Part shown: piece by piece, positions 8,946-17,890 of the stretch | How the letters are laid out: each line of letters begins with the position of its first letter | How positions within the stretch are numbered: the stretch's first letter is position 1 | DNA from: CBDCWT01 sp965223305 | GTDB lineage: Bacteria; Planctomycetota; Planctomycetia; Pirellulales; Pirellulaceae | Direction of reading: 5' to 3' | Length of the DNA stretch: 64,000 nucleotides | NCBI GenBank assembly: GCA_965223305.1 | Contig: CBDCWT010000013.1 | Coordinates: 124,001-188,000, forward strand | Translations under genes and position numbers: made by a program | Notes under the pieces: generated by a model | The model's input: only the letters and a program-made list of their open reading frames with translations | Database searches by the model: none | Told to the model about the DNA's origin: nothing

Positions 8946-10632
8946 TCAAGATTTCACTGATACTCTGTACAAACTGCCCCGGTAGGATCTAGGATCACGT
9001 CTGTTCATGAACGTCCCTCTGGCTCTTGCTCGAAATTGATCGCGGCAGTGACTATACGCTTTATCGACAAAGGTAATCAGCGCTTTCGCTTCACGAAACT
9101 TGCCTGCTTGCATGTAGGAGTTGAGCGTATCAAGGCTGTAAAGCACTTCGTCGACACTCTCCTGCTGCGACGATTTGACTCGCCCAGCTCGTAACAAAAC
9201 GCTCGTTGGGAGCTTTCTAGCATTGGAACGCCATTGCTCGAGCCTCCTTGCGGTCTCGGCAGCGTCCTCTTCCCTCACCGCGTCGTAGACATTGACGCGA
9301 ACGTGATTCATGTCTTCGATTAGCTCGTCGGCGGAAGGGTAGTAAACGTAGAGCCCAACGCCCGCGAGGCTAACTGCGGAAAATACCCCAGCAAGGCAGA
9401 GCTGACGGGGAGAGAGTGCTGGATTCCACGCGGGAGTGGTTCGAGCCTGTGCGCCCCCTGCCGAAGGTGACGTCCAGCGCTCGACGGCTAGTCGGTCCGC
9501 CGCTCCACCGGAGAACAAAACCGGAAACGGCAAGACACGCAAGAAGGCCGATGCCGTAGACCTGATCCCGAGTCAACGACTGCTTTAGCTCTGAGTACAC
9601 CCAGGAGAGGTTGGCTTGCTTGTGAGGAACGTTGGCTAGTCTCGTGAACGAGTCAAATGCGTGCGTGTTGATCCGCCATGGTAGCGTTTCCGTATACGAC
9701 CGTGCGATCGGCTGTAAGACCAATGACGAAGGTTGACCCAACGAGCATCAGCACGAAAAACACCAAAGCTTTGGCACCATAGTCGCGCCGCAACCAGTTA
9801 GCGACACCGACATTCGCTCCTGCTCCGAGCACGATCAAAGCAAAAGCGCCGCACCCAACGAATAACCATCGCGTACGATATGGCCGAAGTGCATCATCAC
9901 TTCAGTTGGGGTGACGTAAACGGGTATTGCGACCAGCCCCATGACAATCGGGGCGAACGGATTGTCGCGGGTCAAGCCTGTCTGCAGGACGCCGTGCGGC
10001 AGTAACGCACCAAGCGCACCGACTGCCAACAAACGCAAGTCCGTAGTCGATGAAAGCCGGTCCCACCAGCGCTCTCGGCCGCCGTGTCGCCGGAGACAAC
10101 GAGCCTCGCCACACTATCTGCAGGTGCGTCTTCGCTTTCCTCCGTGATCGCATCTTGCCTGGCAGAGACCACTCGGTTCCAAACGAGACCGATTCCCACA
10201 GACACGCAGAATGTTCCAATCGCAAACAAGGCCAACATGCTGGGTTCGATGTGACTCAAGCCGTAGATAATCGAAACCGGATTCAACACAGGTGCAACCA
10301 GTACAAAGCTGAGTACGGTCCCGCTGGGAATGCCAGCCCGCCTTAGCTCCCCGCGCAACCGGAATCGCGCCTAGTGAACAGATCGGCAGGAGAATCCCCA
10401 GCGCCCATGCTCGTAGCGGTCCGGTCCAGTGCCCCACCCCAAGAATCGCTCGAACCCGTTTTGTCCCGACCATTCCCCGTAACAGCCCGGCGACGACAAC
10501 TCCTGCCACCAAGAACGGCGCTGCAGCGACCATGGCCTGGGCGATTCTCAGCACGGCGCTCCAAAACGTGGTATCAAAGTCTGCAAACAGCCCACTATAG
10601 CCGGGGCCATCCGCGAGCAGCATCCAACTCAT
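8946..10632 (-). pseudogene. DUF318/YraQ-type Cu/Zn efflux permease, frame broken
   Basis: The minus strand carries a permease (SO_0444/YraQ-like) spread over all three frames. From the ATG at 10632 the opening reads AMVAAAPFLVAGVVVAGLLR and CSLGAIPVAR. Near 10350 an extra G in a GGGG run shifts it to ELRRAGIPSGTVLSFVLVAP and LNPVSIIYGLSHIEP. Shifts near 10060-10105 and 10033 lead to ALLPHGVLQTGL and AIPVYVTPTEVMMHFG. Another near 9845 gives IVLGAGANVGVANWLRRDYG. Two more, near 9670 and 9490-9540, lead into a soluble C-terminal tail. Every shift I resolved has the sign of one extra base. The protein would be about 560 residues with about 8-10 membrane helices. Its start overlaps the His-rich lipoprotein stop by ATGA. 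It is either recently broken or damaged by sequencing indels; reading-frame conservation between breaks favours recent origin. Confidence 0.85.
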
Positions 10633-11306
10633 GGCGCTACCTCTGCAGTCTTCGTAGTGGCACCCACAAGTTCCGGAGGCCCGCGCCGCTCCGCATCGAA
10701 ACTGAAGCTCGTTCTCTTACCGCCGAGCGTGACCTTCGGTACGACTACCGTGAACCGTCGGCTATCCGACAACGAATCCGGAATAGTCGCCGAGAACGTC
10801 GAGCTATCGCGCTGACCTGAGCTTGATCGGAAGACGATCTCCTGAGCCCGCAGGGAAGGGTCGTCGTGCCTGTTGATATAGGCAAGGACTTCCGACTCTT
10901 CGGTCTCCAACGACTGCAAACCTGTCTCGCTGTTGCCCATCAGCAAATGGAAGGAAATCTGCCCGGCAACAACCGGCATCACTTCGGCGTGAAAACTCGT
11001 CACTTCATCGGCGTGATGAGAGTGTCCAATCGAGACGATCTTGCCGCCCCGAATCGAATCGCCATGACGATGTCCGTGCTGGTGGCCGTGAGAATGGGCG
11101 CCTGTGTGACCGTCTCTGTGGTCGTGCCCGTGCCCGTGCCCAGAGTCGTGTTGATGCCCATGGTGATGCACGATATCGCGACTCGTGTCGGCCAGCGGCG
11201 TTGAGGGGTTCAAATCGCAGCCCACTGCGAAGATCACTAGGAGTTTCATCCCCAGCATCCAAACCTGTCTCATCGCGGCTACACGTCGATAATCCATCTT
11301 CTTCAC
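10629..11306 (-). CDS. His-rich metal-binding lipoprotein
   Basis: A 225-residue protein with a lipobox (LLVIFAVGC) after a short leader, so it is likely lipid-anchored. Residues about 45-85 hold an extreme histidine block (HHHGHQHDSGHGHGHDHRDG and HSHGHQHGHRHG) typical of Zn, Ni or Cu binding segments in metal transport. The rest is a beta-rich domain of unknown family. It overlaps MoxR upstream (ATGA at 11303-11306) and the permease downstream (ATGA at 10629-10632), so the three genes are translationally coupled. The arrangement suggests metal capture or delivery for the permease. In-frame ATGs 3, 11 and 19 codons further in are alternative starts. Confidence 0.85.
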   Translation of the reverse strand: MKKMDYRRVAAMRQVWMLGMKLLVIFAVGCDLNPSTPLADTSRDIVHHHGHQHDSGHGHGHDHRDGHTGAHSHGHQHGHRHGDSIRGGKIVSIGHSHHADEVTSFHAEVMPVVAGQISFHLLMGNSETGLQSLETEESEVLAYINRHDDPSLRAQEIVFRSSSGQRDSSTFSATIPDSLSDSRRFTVVVPKVTLGGKRTSFSFDAERRGPPELVGATTKTAEVAP

Positions 11307-12301
11307 TTCCTTTGATGAGCCTCATAAACAGGTACTTTGACGGAAGACAGGATCTCGTCGACCGTGGACGCCGCAGCCTCGAAGTCGCCGCACAACCGTA
11401 CCTCTAACACGGGAAGTGCAACCTCCTGAATGTCGTCGGGGGTTACGAAGTCACGCCCCCGTAGGTGAGCCCGCGCCTGAGCGACTCGCTGCCAAGTAAT
11501 CAAGCCTCTGGGGCTGAGGCCGAGAGTAACGTCCTTGTTCTCACGAGTGGCTTGTCCCAGATCGACGAGATACTCGCGCACCGACTCCGCCACAGCGACA
11601 TTTGCGACGTGAGCTTGCAGATGTCGGAGTTGCGTGGGATCGATGACGGACTCTTGAGCCGATTGGTTATCACCAAGCGAACCGATGTTTGCCGCGAGCA
11701 TTGACAGTTCGCTTTTCCGATCCGGATAGCCGATTCTGAGTTTCATGCTGAAGCGGTCGAGTTGGGCCTCCGGCAATGGATAAGCCCCGTGACTTTCAAC
11801 GGGGTTCTGTGTGGCAATCACGAAGAAGGACTCACTAAGCGGATACGTGTGCCCATCAATGGTAACTTGCCGTTCGGCCATAGCTTCAAACAGCGCACTC
11901 TGCGTCCTGGGAGTTGCGCGATTAATTTCGTCGGCGAGCAAAACGTCTGAGAAAACGGGCCCATTTCTGAACTCAAACTCCCGAGTCTTCTGATTGAACA
12001 TACTGAACCCTGTCACATCCGTTGGCAGCAGATCGGGTGTGCATTGCATTCGCGCGAAGTGGCCTCCGACGGCTTGAGCAATCGCTTTAGCAAGAGTTGT
12101 TTTGCCCAATCCCGGTAAGTCGTCAAAGAGCAAATGTCCTCTCGCAAGCAAACATGCAAGAACAAGCTCCACCGTCTCGTCTTTGCCAATCAGCGCGCAG
12201 TTGAGCGACTGACGTAGCCCATCGATTGCAGATTGGTGCTGACAAGTGTTGGTTGCCGGCGCCTGTGCAGTGTCCGGGCTCGAGATTGCAGCTGTGTTCA
12301 T
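11303..12301 (-). CDS. MoxR-family AAA+ ATPase
   Basis: A 332-residue ATPase from the ATG at 12301. Walker A is DLPGLGKTTLAKA (residues about 61-73), Walker B is VLLADEINRA, sensor 1 is ATQNPVE and the sensor-2 arginine is in LGLSPRGL. MoxR ATPases act as chaperones that help assemble or activate partner complexes and are usually encoded with DUF58 and transglutaminase-like proteins, exactly as here. I prefer 12301 to the upstream frame start at 12379 because it falls ten bases after the stop of the upstream gene and removes a low-quality leader. It ends in an ATGA overlap with the His-rich lipoprotein. Confidence 0.93.
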   Translation of the reverse strand: MNTAAISSPDTAQAPATNTCQHQSAIDGLRQSLNCALIGKDETVELVLACLLARGHLLFDDLPGLGKTTLAKAIAQAVGGHFARMQCTPDLLPTDVTGFSMFNQKTREFEFRNGPVFSDVLLADEINRATPRTQSALFEAMAERQVTIDGHTYPLSESFFVIATQNPVESHGAYPLPEAQLDRFSMKLRIGYPDRKSELSMLAANIGSLGDNQSAQESVIDPTQLRHLQAHVANVAVAESVREYLVDLGQATRENKDVTLGLSPRGLITWQRVAQARAHLRGRDFVTPDDIQEVALPVLEVRLCGDFEAAASTVDEILSSVKVPVYEAHQRK

Positions 12302-12311
12302 GTTGAATGGC

Positions 12312-14708
12312 TCAAAGTTGTGGTAGTTGGGAGCGAAGCTGATGTCGCGATACGTTGGCGGCTGCTCGACACGCTTCACGCTGTGTCACTCGACTAGCGG
12401 ATGCCGTGTCACGCGGCGCGTACAAGAGATGATCAATGAAGCAAAAGAACTCGTTCAAATCGGTGCAGCCGCCGCTGCGTGGCCTGGAAGTCAACGGCGC
12501 GTACCACTTGGCAAGCGTAGATCCTCGCGGGCGGCGTCGGCCCGCCAATCGGGCGCGCCATTCCAACAGTCGGATTGTCCAGAATAGACGTGCTCCGGGT
12601 GAACGAAGTGCCATCAGGTGGCAGACAATCGTGCCGACCAGGTCGAGCAACGCAGCGCGCCACACAGCTGCCCCCACGGTCGCCGCGAATGCCAGAGCGA
12701 TAGGCACCCAATAGACGGAACACCATGCGATCAGGGAAGTGAGGAGCTGTGCCCCCCACTCACGCAGAGTCAGGTTCTCACTTGGTTGCGCATACCCGGG
12801 AGTCGCTTCGATGGTGACCCAGTTGTGCCCGTCAACGCAAACTTCAGCCCACACATGAACGTCCTCCGCCAGGACTGCAGTCTGACCGGCCCGGTGATCG
12901 TAGCGCTCAGGTTTAGCATAGAATCCAGAGACTAATCTCGTTGGACATCCGAGTGACCGGAGCATCAATGCCGCCGTTGTCGCGAACAAGTAATCGGGAC
13001 CGCGACGAGCTTCGAGGAAGAAACCAACTGGATCATGGCAGTCATCGGGGACTACGACAGTCCTGTCGTGAACAAAGTCACTCCTCAGCCGATCCACAAC
13101 TGCTTCAACCTGGTGCCACTTTCCCGAACGACCGCTGGCCCAAGTCCTGGCCAAGTCAGCCGCGTTCTCATTTGTGCAGTTCAGGTAGGTCCCACGCAGC
13201 GTCTTCGCTCCTTGAGACAGTGAAAGTGGAAGATTCTCCCGTGAACGTAGTGGAGCCAGGGTCAGTCCAAAAGATCGCAGATGGATGACTGTAAGCTGGG
13301 GGATGTGCTGCCGGCCGCTCATCTCGACCATGCCGTCTTCGGTCCACTCAAAGAAGTCGCTTCGGTCAACAAGGTCGATATGGACCGCGGCAAGGTTCGG
13401 TGAAATGGGGACGCGATTCGTCTTTAGGTTGATCACCTTGAGTGAGTGGAGCTGTTCGCCACGAAGCACGGTCGCCGTCCCTGGACGCCTGAGTTGCACC
13501 CAAGGATGGCCGTCGCGCGTCTTCAACGTTGGCTCGTAAGGTTCCTTCCACTCCAACCGTTGCTCCCATGTCGTGCCGTTGAACTCATCATATGACTCCA
13601 ACGAGAGATGGACGGGCGTTTGCCCCACGACGTAGAACATGGCAGGCGCGTCGCGATCCTCCAGTTGCTGTCGACGGCGCTCGGCACGACGACGGAAGGT
13701 AGAGAATTCTCGTCCACTGCGCTGGCTCTGCGCGATCCGTTCGGTGGCCTCTTCACGGTCAGGACTCGCCAACGCCACGGACCGCTCCTGCTTTTTCTTC
13801 GAACTTCGTGGCTCGCCGTAGGTCTCATCAAACACGTCATAGAGCGAGGGCATTTCTGAGTCGAGAAACAGCTCGCTTTCGACCGCACCGAAACTCAGCG
13901 CTTGATCGTGGGCGGCGACGAGATCGTCACCGTCCCCCACACCGGACCGTGCTTGAGGGTCATTCCAGCGATTTCCCCCGGAGGTTGGCATGAAACCTCG
14001 CAGGCTGTGGGTTGATTGCTTGAACGTGCCTAGAATGACCGCGACACCGATTGCCACCAAACCAGTGGTACCAACCGTGAAGGCGCGTATCGGGAGTTTC
14101 CGTTCCACGGTCGACGCGATGAACGAGCCTTCGAGACGCTCCCAGTGAGTGCCCATCAGCCACCAGAGGCCGGAGATCCCGTAGGCACCAGCCAGCACAA
14201 ACGCGAGACGGCTAGTTGTGATCGTCGTCGCGAAAAGCAACAGCGAGGCGCTAAGCAGTACAGACGTACCAGCCATTCGCGGTAGGTACGAGAACGCGGC
14301 GAGGACGATCGCAGCGAGCAGGACGCCGTTGAGCGCTGCGATCTCTAGAGGCTCTGCGCCGCCACCAAACAGTCGCAAGCAACATTCGTAGACGAACGGA
14401 TAGCAGACCGCTGCGATCAATCCGATCGCTACACCGCCCCGACCGAGAGGTCGTCGCGTCGGCATCGCCCGTAGCATGACCCACAAACCGACGGCAAGTC
14501 CGAGCTCCGCTGCGATTCGTACGGCCAAGCGACTTGGAGTCATCGACGTTTCGAATCGCACAATGGATAGATTCACACCGGCGGTAAGCGCGAGCAGCAA
14601 AGCGTCGAGGCGCGGTGCGCGGGGATTCTCTACGCGCTCACCGGCGAGCGAGCTCGTTTCCTGGTCCCACGTTGTGTCAACAGGGTAACTAGCCGATGAC
14701 AGTGCCAT
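12312..14708 (-). CDS. TgpA-like membrane transglutaminase-fold protein, catalytic residues substituted
   Basis: About 798 residues from the ATG at 14708, which overlaps the DUF58 stop by 20 bases. The N-terminal third has several membrane helices (for example GLAVGLWVMLRAM and LVAIGVAVILGTF). A soluble region and a transglutaminase-core domain follow (about 555-645), then a further helix and a cytoplasmic tail. In the core the usual rGxC position reads RRGPD, so nucleophile Cys is Asp572. The His is present (H618, in DVHVWAEV), but the Asp position reads Glu634 (TIEATPGY). Spacing matches the family, so this is a substituted site and not misalignment. It may be a pseudoenzyme or a binding protein. 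Its MoxR and DUF58 neighbours are the standard partners. Confidence 0.88.
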   Translation of the reverse strand: MALSSASYPVDTTWDQETSSLAGERVENPRAPRLDALLLALTAGVNLSIVRFETSMTPSRLAVRIAAELGLAVGLWVMLRAMPTRRPLGRGGVAIGLIAAVCYPFVYECCLRLFGGGAEPLEIAALNGVLLAAIVLAAFSYLPRMAGTSVLLSASLLLFATTITTSRLAFVLAGAYGISGLWWLMGTHWERLEGSFIASTVERKLPIRAFTVGTTGLVAIGVAVILGTFKQSTHSLRGFMPTSGGNRWNDPQARSGVGDGDDLVAAHDQALSFGAVESELFLDSEMPSLYDVFDETYGEPRSSKKKQERSVALASPDREEATERIAQSQRSGREFSTFRRRAERRRQQLEDRDAPAMFYVVGQTPVHLSLESYDEFNGTTWEQRLEWKEPYEPTLKTRDGHPWVQLRRPGTATVLRGEQLHSLKVINLKTNRVPISPNLAAVHIDLVDRSDFFEWTEDGMVEMSGRQHIPQLTVIHLRSFGLTLAPLRSRENLPLSLSQGAKTLRGTYLNCTNENAADLARTWASGRSGKWHQVEAVVDRLRSDFVHDRTVVVPDDCHDPVGFFLEARRGPDYLFATTAALMLRSLGCPTRLVSGFYAKPERYDHRAGQTAVLAEDVHVWAEVCVDGHNWVTIEATPGYAQPSENLTLREWGAQLLTSLIAWCSVYWVPIALAFAATVGAAVWRAALLDLVGTIVCHLMALRSPGARLFWTIRLLEWRARLAGRRRPRGSTLAKWYAPLTSRPRSGGCTDLNEFFCFIDHLLYAPRDTASASRVTQREACRAAANVSRHQLRSQLPQL

Positions 14709-15918
14709 GGCAAGCACGCTCCCATTGTCGACTGAGTTCCGATGAAAGGGCCACCGTGCCGCGGACACTGATCCAAGCGTCAGAACCACCGCCCTCTCGC
14801 TGCTCGTCGCCGATGAAGATGAGGCGAGTCTGCCCCTTGTCCCGCTTGAGATATGAGTTCACGGAACCCGCCGCAGTCACGACGAATTTCGCCGCGTCAA
14901 CAGAATCGAGAGACGGTGACATCACCGGCGGATCAGCTGCGCTAAAGTACGCCAAACGATCGAGCAGACGGTGCAGTCCGGCGATTCCCGGATCAAGCAT
15001 CATGTCAATGTCACCAAGCACAAACCGGACGCGTGTATGATGCGAGTGCAAGGCGCGAGCGACGCTGGCGGAGACGCGTATTGCATTCTCCAGGTCTTCT
15101 TCGCTCCGTGCCAGGAGCGCCTCCAGGTCGACATTGACAATCGCGATTGGCAGTGCACTGGCCTGCCGCTCTCGGACAATGAACAAGTCACGCCGAGCGG
15201 TGTGAGCCCAGTGAATGCTGCGCAGGCGGTCGCCATGGCGGTACGGTCGGACGCCAAGTGTATCGCCTTCGTCACCGGGACGATCGAGCCGCATTCCGAG
15301 CACATGCGGAATCGTGCCACTTAGAACGGGTATCGATTTGAGGCGAGCGGCGTGCGGCCAAACCACCAGCGGTCGATCAACCGTTACCGGCCGATGTGAA
15401 CAAAAGATCCCAAAGGGAAATCCCGTCGCCAGACGTGGTGCTGTGGCAGGGTAGATCCCTCGACGCCCAGGACGAAACGCACAGTGAAACTCGGACCGTG
15501 ACCAACCAGGTACACGAGCAAGCGATGCGACGGGCCGCGAACTGTCGTCAAGGCCTTCGAGGGTGAGCCCCCACAGAGGCCAAGGCCACCGGTTCTCGAT
15601 GGACAGCGTTACTTGAGTGGAGACCTTTTCACTGCAGCGTCGTCGGTCGAATTCCAGTGACGGAATGGCGCCGCGGATCGCGACCCATGGCCACACGACA
15701 CCCATGAGAATCACGACGACTAGCGAAGAGAAGATAATCCACGCCTGCGGTGCCAGGAAAACTGCCACGCTTGCAGCGGCGGCGGCACCAACCACAAACC
15801 ACCCTATCGGTTTGCGCAACCAGTAGACGTAGCGGTTTGCCCAAGGGCAGAAGTCGTAATTCGCCAACCGCGTGGTGGTCATGACTGCGGAGCGCAGCCA
15901 TGCAGTTACGGCTCGCAT
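14689..15918 (-). CDS. DUF58 protein (vWA-like MoxR partner)
   Basis: A 409-residue protein. Two adjacent membrane helices near the N-terminus (WFVVGAAAAASVAVFLAPQ and IIFSSLVVVILMGVVW) are followed by a soluble part with the diagnostic DUF58 motif DTLGVRPYRHGDRLRSIHWA and ARRDLFIVRERQ. DUF58 proteins are thought to be clients or adaptors of MoxR ATPases. The ATG at 15918 has GAGGA seven bases upstream, which decides it over longer frame starts. It is second in a likely operon led by the small His-rich gene 120 bases upstream. Confidence 0.9.
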   Translation of the reverse strand: MRAVTAWLRSAVMTTTRLANYDFCPWANRYVYWLRKPIGWFVVGAAAAASVAVFLAPQAWIIFSSLVVVILMGVVWPWVAIRGAIPSLEFDRRRCSEKVSTQVTLSIENRWPWPLWGLTLEGLDDSSRPVASLARVPGWSRSEFHCAFRPGRRGIYPATAPRLATGFPFGIFCSHRPVTVDRPLVVWPHAARLKSIPVLSGTIPHVLGMRLDRPGDEGDTLGVRPYRHGDRLRSIHWAHTARRDLFIVRERQASALPIAIVNVDLEALLARSEEDLENAIRVSASVARALHSHHTRVRFVLGDIDMMLDPGIAGLHRLLDRLAYFSAADPPVMSPSLDSVDAAKFVVTAAGSVNSYLKRDKGQTRLIFIGDEQREGGGSDAWISVRGTVALSSELSRQWERACHGTVIG

Positions 15919-16040
15919 CGAATTCCTCGCTTGCAGATAGACCAGCAGCTCCACGCCGACGTTGTGGCGCCCGCGGAGCAAGAGGTTAGAAGTGAGTTCC
16001 AGACACCCCTACAGGGGCGGGAAGTCACGCCAAACTGAAG

Positions 16041-16433
16041 CTAGGCCAGTGTTGGCGGAGCACGTGGTAGCGTGATGCGCTCCACGTCCTGGATAGCTGG
16101 AGAAATTGGGAGCGGCGAATCTACGAGTCGAGGTGCGTTTGATGTGCAAACCTCGCTGACCGCTTCGCACAACTGTGCTTGCGCGAACCACTTGCAGATT
16201 TGGCAGTCATGGGTCGCTAACAGATGCCCGGAAGGCCCGTTGTCAGCCGTTGAAGTGTCCGGCGTCGTAGCATGTTCGTGCGTGTGTCCGTCGCACCCGT
16301 GAGAGTGAGCGCCAAGGGAATGATGCGAGCCGGAACAGCCATGACCATTGCCTGGGAGGAAATGCAGCCCGTTTCCCGCGACGACGATCGCGAAATAGAA
16401 GGTCAGACAGAGTGTTCGGGCACGTCTAGCCAT
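16041..16433 (-). CDS. Small exported His/Cys-rich protein (DUF2946-like)
   Basis: From the ATG at 16433 the product is 130 residues: a signal segment (CLTFYFAIVVAGNGLHFLPG), a His-rich stretch (HGCSGSHHSLGAHSHGCDGH, then THEH) and a central HDCQICKWFAQAQ with a CxxC pair. Short secreted proteins of this layout in planctomycetes and proteobacteria, grouped around DUF2946, are linked to copper or other metal handling. It precedes the DUF58-TgpA-MoxR-lipoprotein-permease run on the same strand, which strengthens a metal role. The longer frame to 16529 adds a leader that would hide the signal peptide. Confidence 0.7.
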   Translation of the reverse strand: MARRARTLCLTFYFAIVVAGNGLHFLPGNGHGCSGSHHSLGAHSHGCDGHTHEHATTPDTSTADNGPSGHLLATHDCQICKWFAQAQLCEAVSEVCTSNAPRLVDSPLPISPAIQDVERITLPRAPPTLA

Positions 16434-16842
16434 GATTGAATTTGGAAACACGTATCCAACAGTCCGACCAATCTTGTTTCTAATCCGCGTGGTGCATGGT
16501 GTCAATACACTTTGCCTTGCCGCCAGCACCGGCCCCTCCTACGAATCCTCGAGCCGTTCGGTTCGAGTCGCCGACACAAGCGAGAATCATCCACCGCTCG
16601 ACCTTCGCGCTGCTGCCGCTGACAACAACCTCGAAACTGCCAAAGAAATCCTGGCTGCCAACCCAGGCATCTTGAAACCAATCCGATTGCGGGCACGGCT
16701 GGTGCTACGGTTGGCGGCTAGCGGCCTGTTGATTTTCTCAACGGGCTGCCGCATCACAGGGATGTGATGCCAAAATACCCGGTAGTATTCCCTCGCGGTG
16801 TCCCGATGAGAACAGCCGAAAATCCGACGAAACTACCGCAGG
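16434..16842. other. Intergenic region with possible ankyrin remnant
   Basis: About 410 bases between the DUF1080 stop and the His-rich start; it should hold the promoter of the metal cluster. On the plus strand around 16583-16680 a frame reads PPLDLRAAAADNNLETAKEI followed by LAANPGIL, which looks like one ankyrin-type repeat. It lacks a convincing start and length, so it may be a fossil fragment. Confidence 0.35.
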
Positions 16843-17769
16843 TTACGCACTGATCTCCTTCACGCGAATATTCCGCCAACGGCTCACGGCTCCTTTGGCC
16901 CACTGGTTCCAGCCCTTCCTCGGGTCGTTGCTGTGAACCTCGAGACCGATGTGGCCGCGGCTGCCCACACGTTGCTCGATGATGGCAGGATCGTATCCGG
17001 GAATGCCGGTGTCGGCGGTGTCGAGGGTGCCAATTTCGAGATCGTTAACCCAGGCGGTCAGGACAGGATTGGCGCCCACGCAGCGAACGCGGAAGCGGTT
17101 CCAGCCGTTCAAGTTCCAGACTTCGCGAAACTGCTCGTAGGTGGCCGCGCCCGAGACTTTGGCATGAGGAAAGTTGGATTCGATCGTGCCCTCGCGGAGA
17201 TTCTTCACCTTGAAATCCTCGTCCATGTCTCCGTCGACGACGACGGGTGCCGCGAGGTAACTGCCGAGACCGTTGGTGAAGAACCCGCCGATACCGCCGT
17301 TGGGCCGGTGGTCGCAGAGCACCTGGAACCCGATCGTACCAGCCTTGTGCTGGCGTACAAGCACGCCGGTGTCGGTCTGCCAGTCGGGACGCATTTCGTA
17401 TTCGAGTTCGAAATCGCCGTACGTGTCTTCGGTCATCAGGTAGGCACCGAGACGGCTGCCGGGAGGATCCTGGCCACCGACGATCGCCCCATCGACCACG
17501 CTCCAGTCTCCCAGATGGCGATAGGCCTCGCTGTCCTGCGAGCGGTGCCACTCCAACGCCTTTTGAATGGAAGCTTCGACAGCTTCGGATGTGTGGGCCT
17601 TGCCCAGGGCGCCGTGGACGTAAATGCGGGGGACTTTCTTCCAGCCGTTGAAGGTCGTTCCGTCGAAGATCGACTTCCATCCTCCACTCGTTTGGGCGTG
17701 CGCCGAACAGAGCGAAGTGCCGGCTGCGGCGGCGAGGCTGTACTGGATGAATTGTCGTCGGGTACTCAT
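16843..17769 (-). CDS. DUF1080 (3-keto-disaccharide hydrolase domain) Tat protein
   Basis: A 308-residue protein with a Tat-type N-terminus (MSTRRQFIQYSLAAAAG) and a DUF1080 concanavalin-like domain from about residue 30. Family marks include IFDGTTFNGWKK, WSVVDGAIVG, DFELEYEMRPDWQTDTGVLV, GHIGLEVHSN and RWRNIRVKEI. Related proteins act on glycosidic substrates, some as 3-keto-glucoside hydrolases. It is the last gene of a minus-strand run after the agarase-like hydrolase, suggesting joint use in extracytoplasmic polysaccharide breakdown. A 20-bp tandem duplication lies just before it. Confidence 0.9.
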   Translation of the reverse strand: MSTRRQFIQYSLAAAAGTSLCSAHAQTSGGWKSIFDGTTFNGWKKVPRIYVHGALGKAHTSEAVEASIQKALEWHRSQDSEAYRHLGDWSVVDGAIVGGQDPPGSRLGAYLMTEDTYGDFELEYEMRPDWQTDTGVLVRQHKAGTIGFQVLCDHRPNGGIGGFFTNGLGSYLAAPVVVDGDMDEDFKVKNLREGTIESNFPHAKVSGAATYEQFREVWNLNGWNRFRVRCVGANPVLTAWVNDLEIGTLDTADTGIPGYDPAIIEQRVGSRGHIGLEVHSNDPRKGWNQWAKGAVSRWRNIRVKEISA

Positions 17770-17821
17770 GAAATAAGGATCCTTGAGTTGAATTCGTGGC
17801 TCGTGGGCTGAACGACACTTA

Positions 17822-17861
17822 CTACTTCTATGTGTGACGGGCTACTTCTATGTGTGACGGG
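17822..17861. repeat. 20-bp tandem duplication upstream of DUF1080 gene
   Basis: CTACTTCTATGTGTGACGGG occurs twice head to tail (17822-17841 and 17842-17861), in the gap between the agarase-like stop and the DUF1080 start. It may duplicate a regulatory site or be a slippage product. Confidence 0.85.
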
Positions 17862-17890
17862 CTGATTGACATACACCAAAATGCTGCCGA

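Noticed and set aside
16933..17811. Long plus-strand frame of 292 residues
   Set aside because: Complete shadow of the DUF1080 gene, which has a Tat leader and family motifs on the minus strand.
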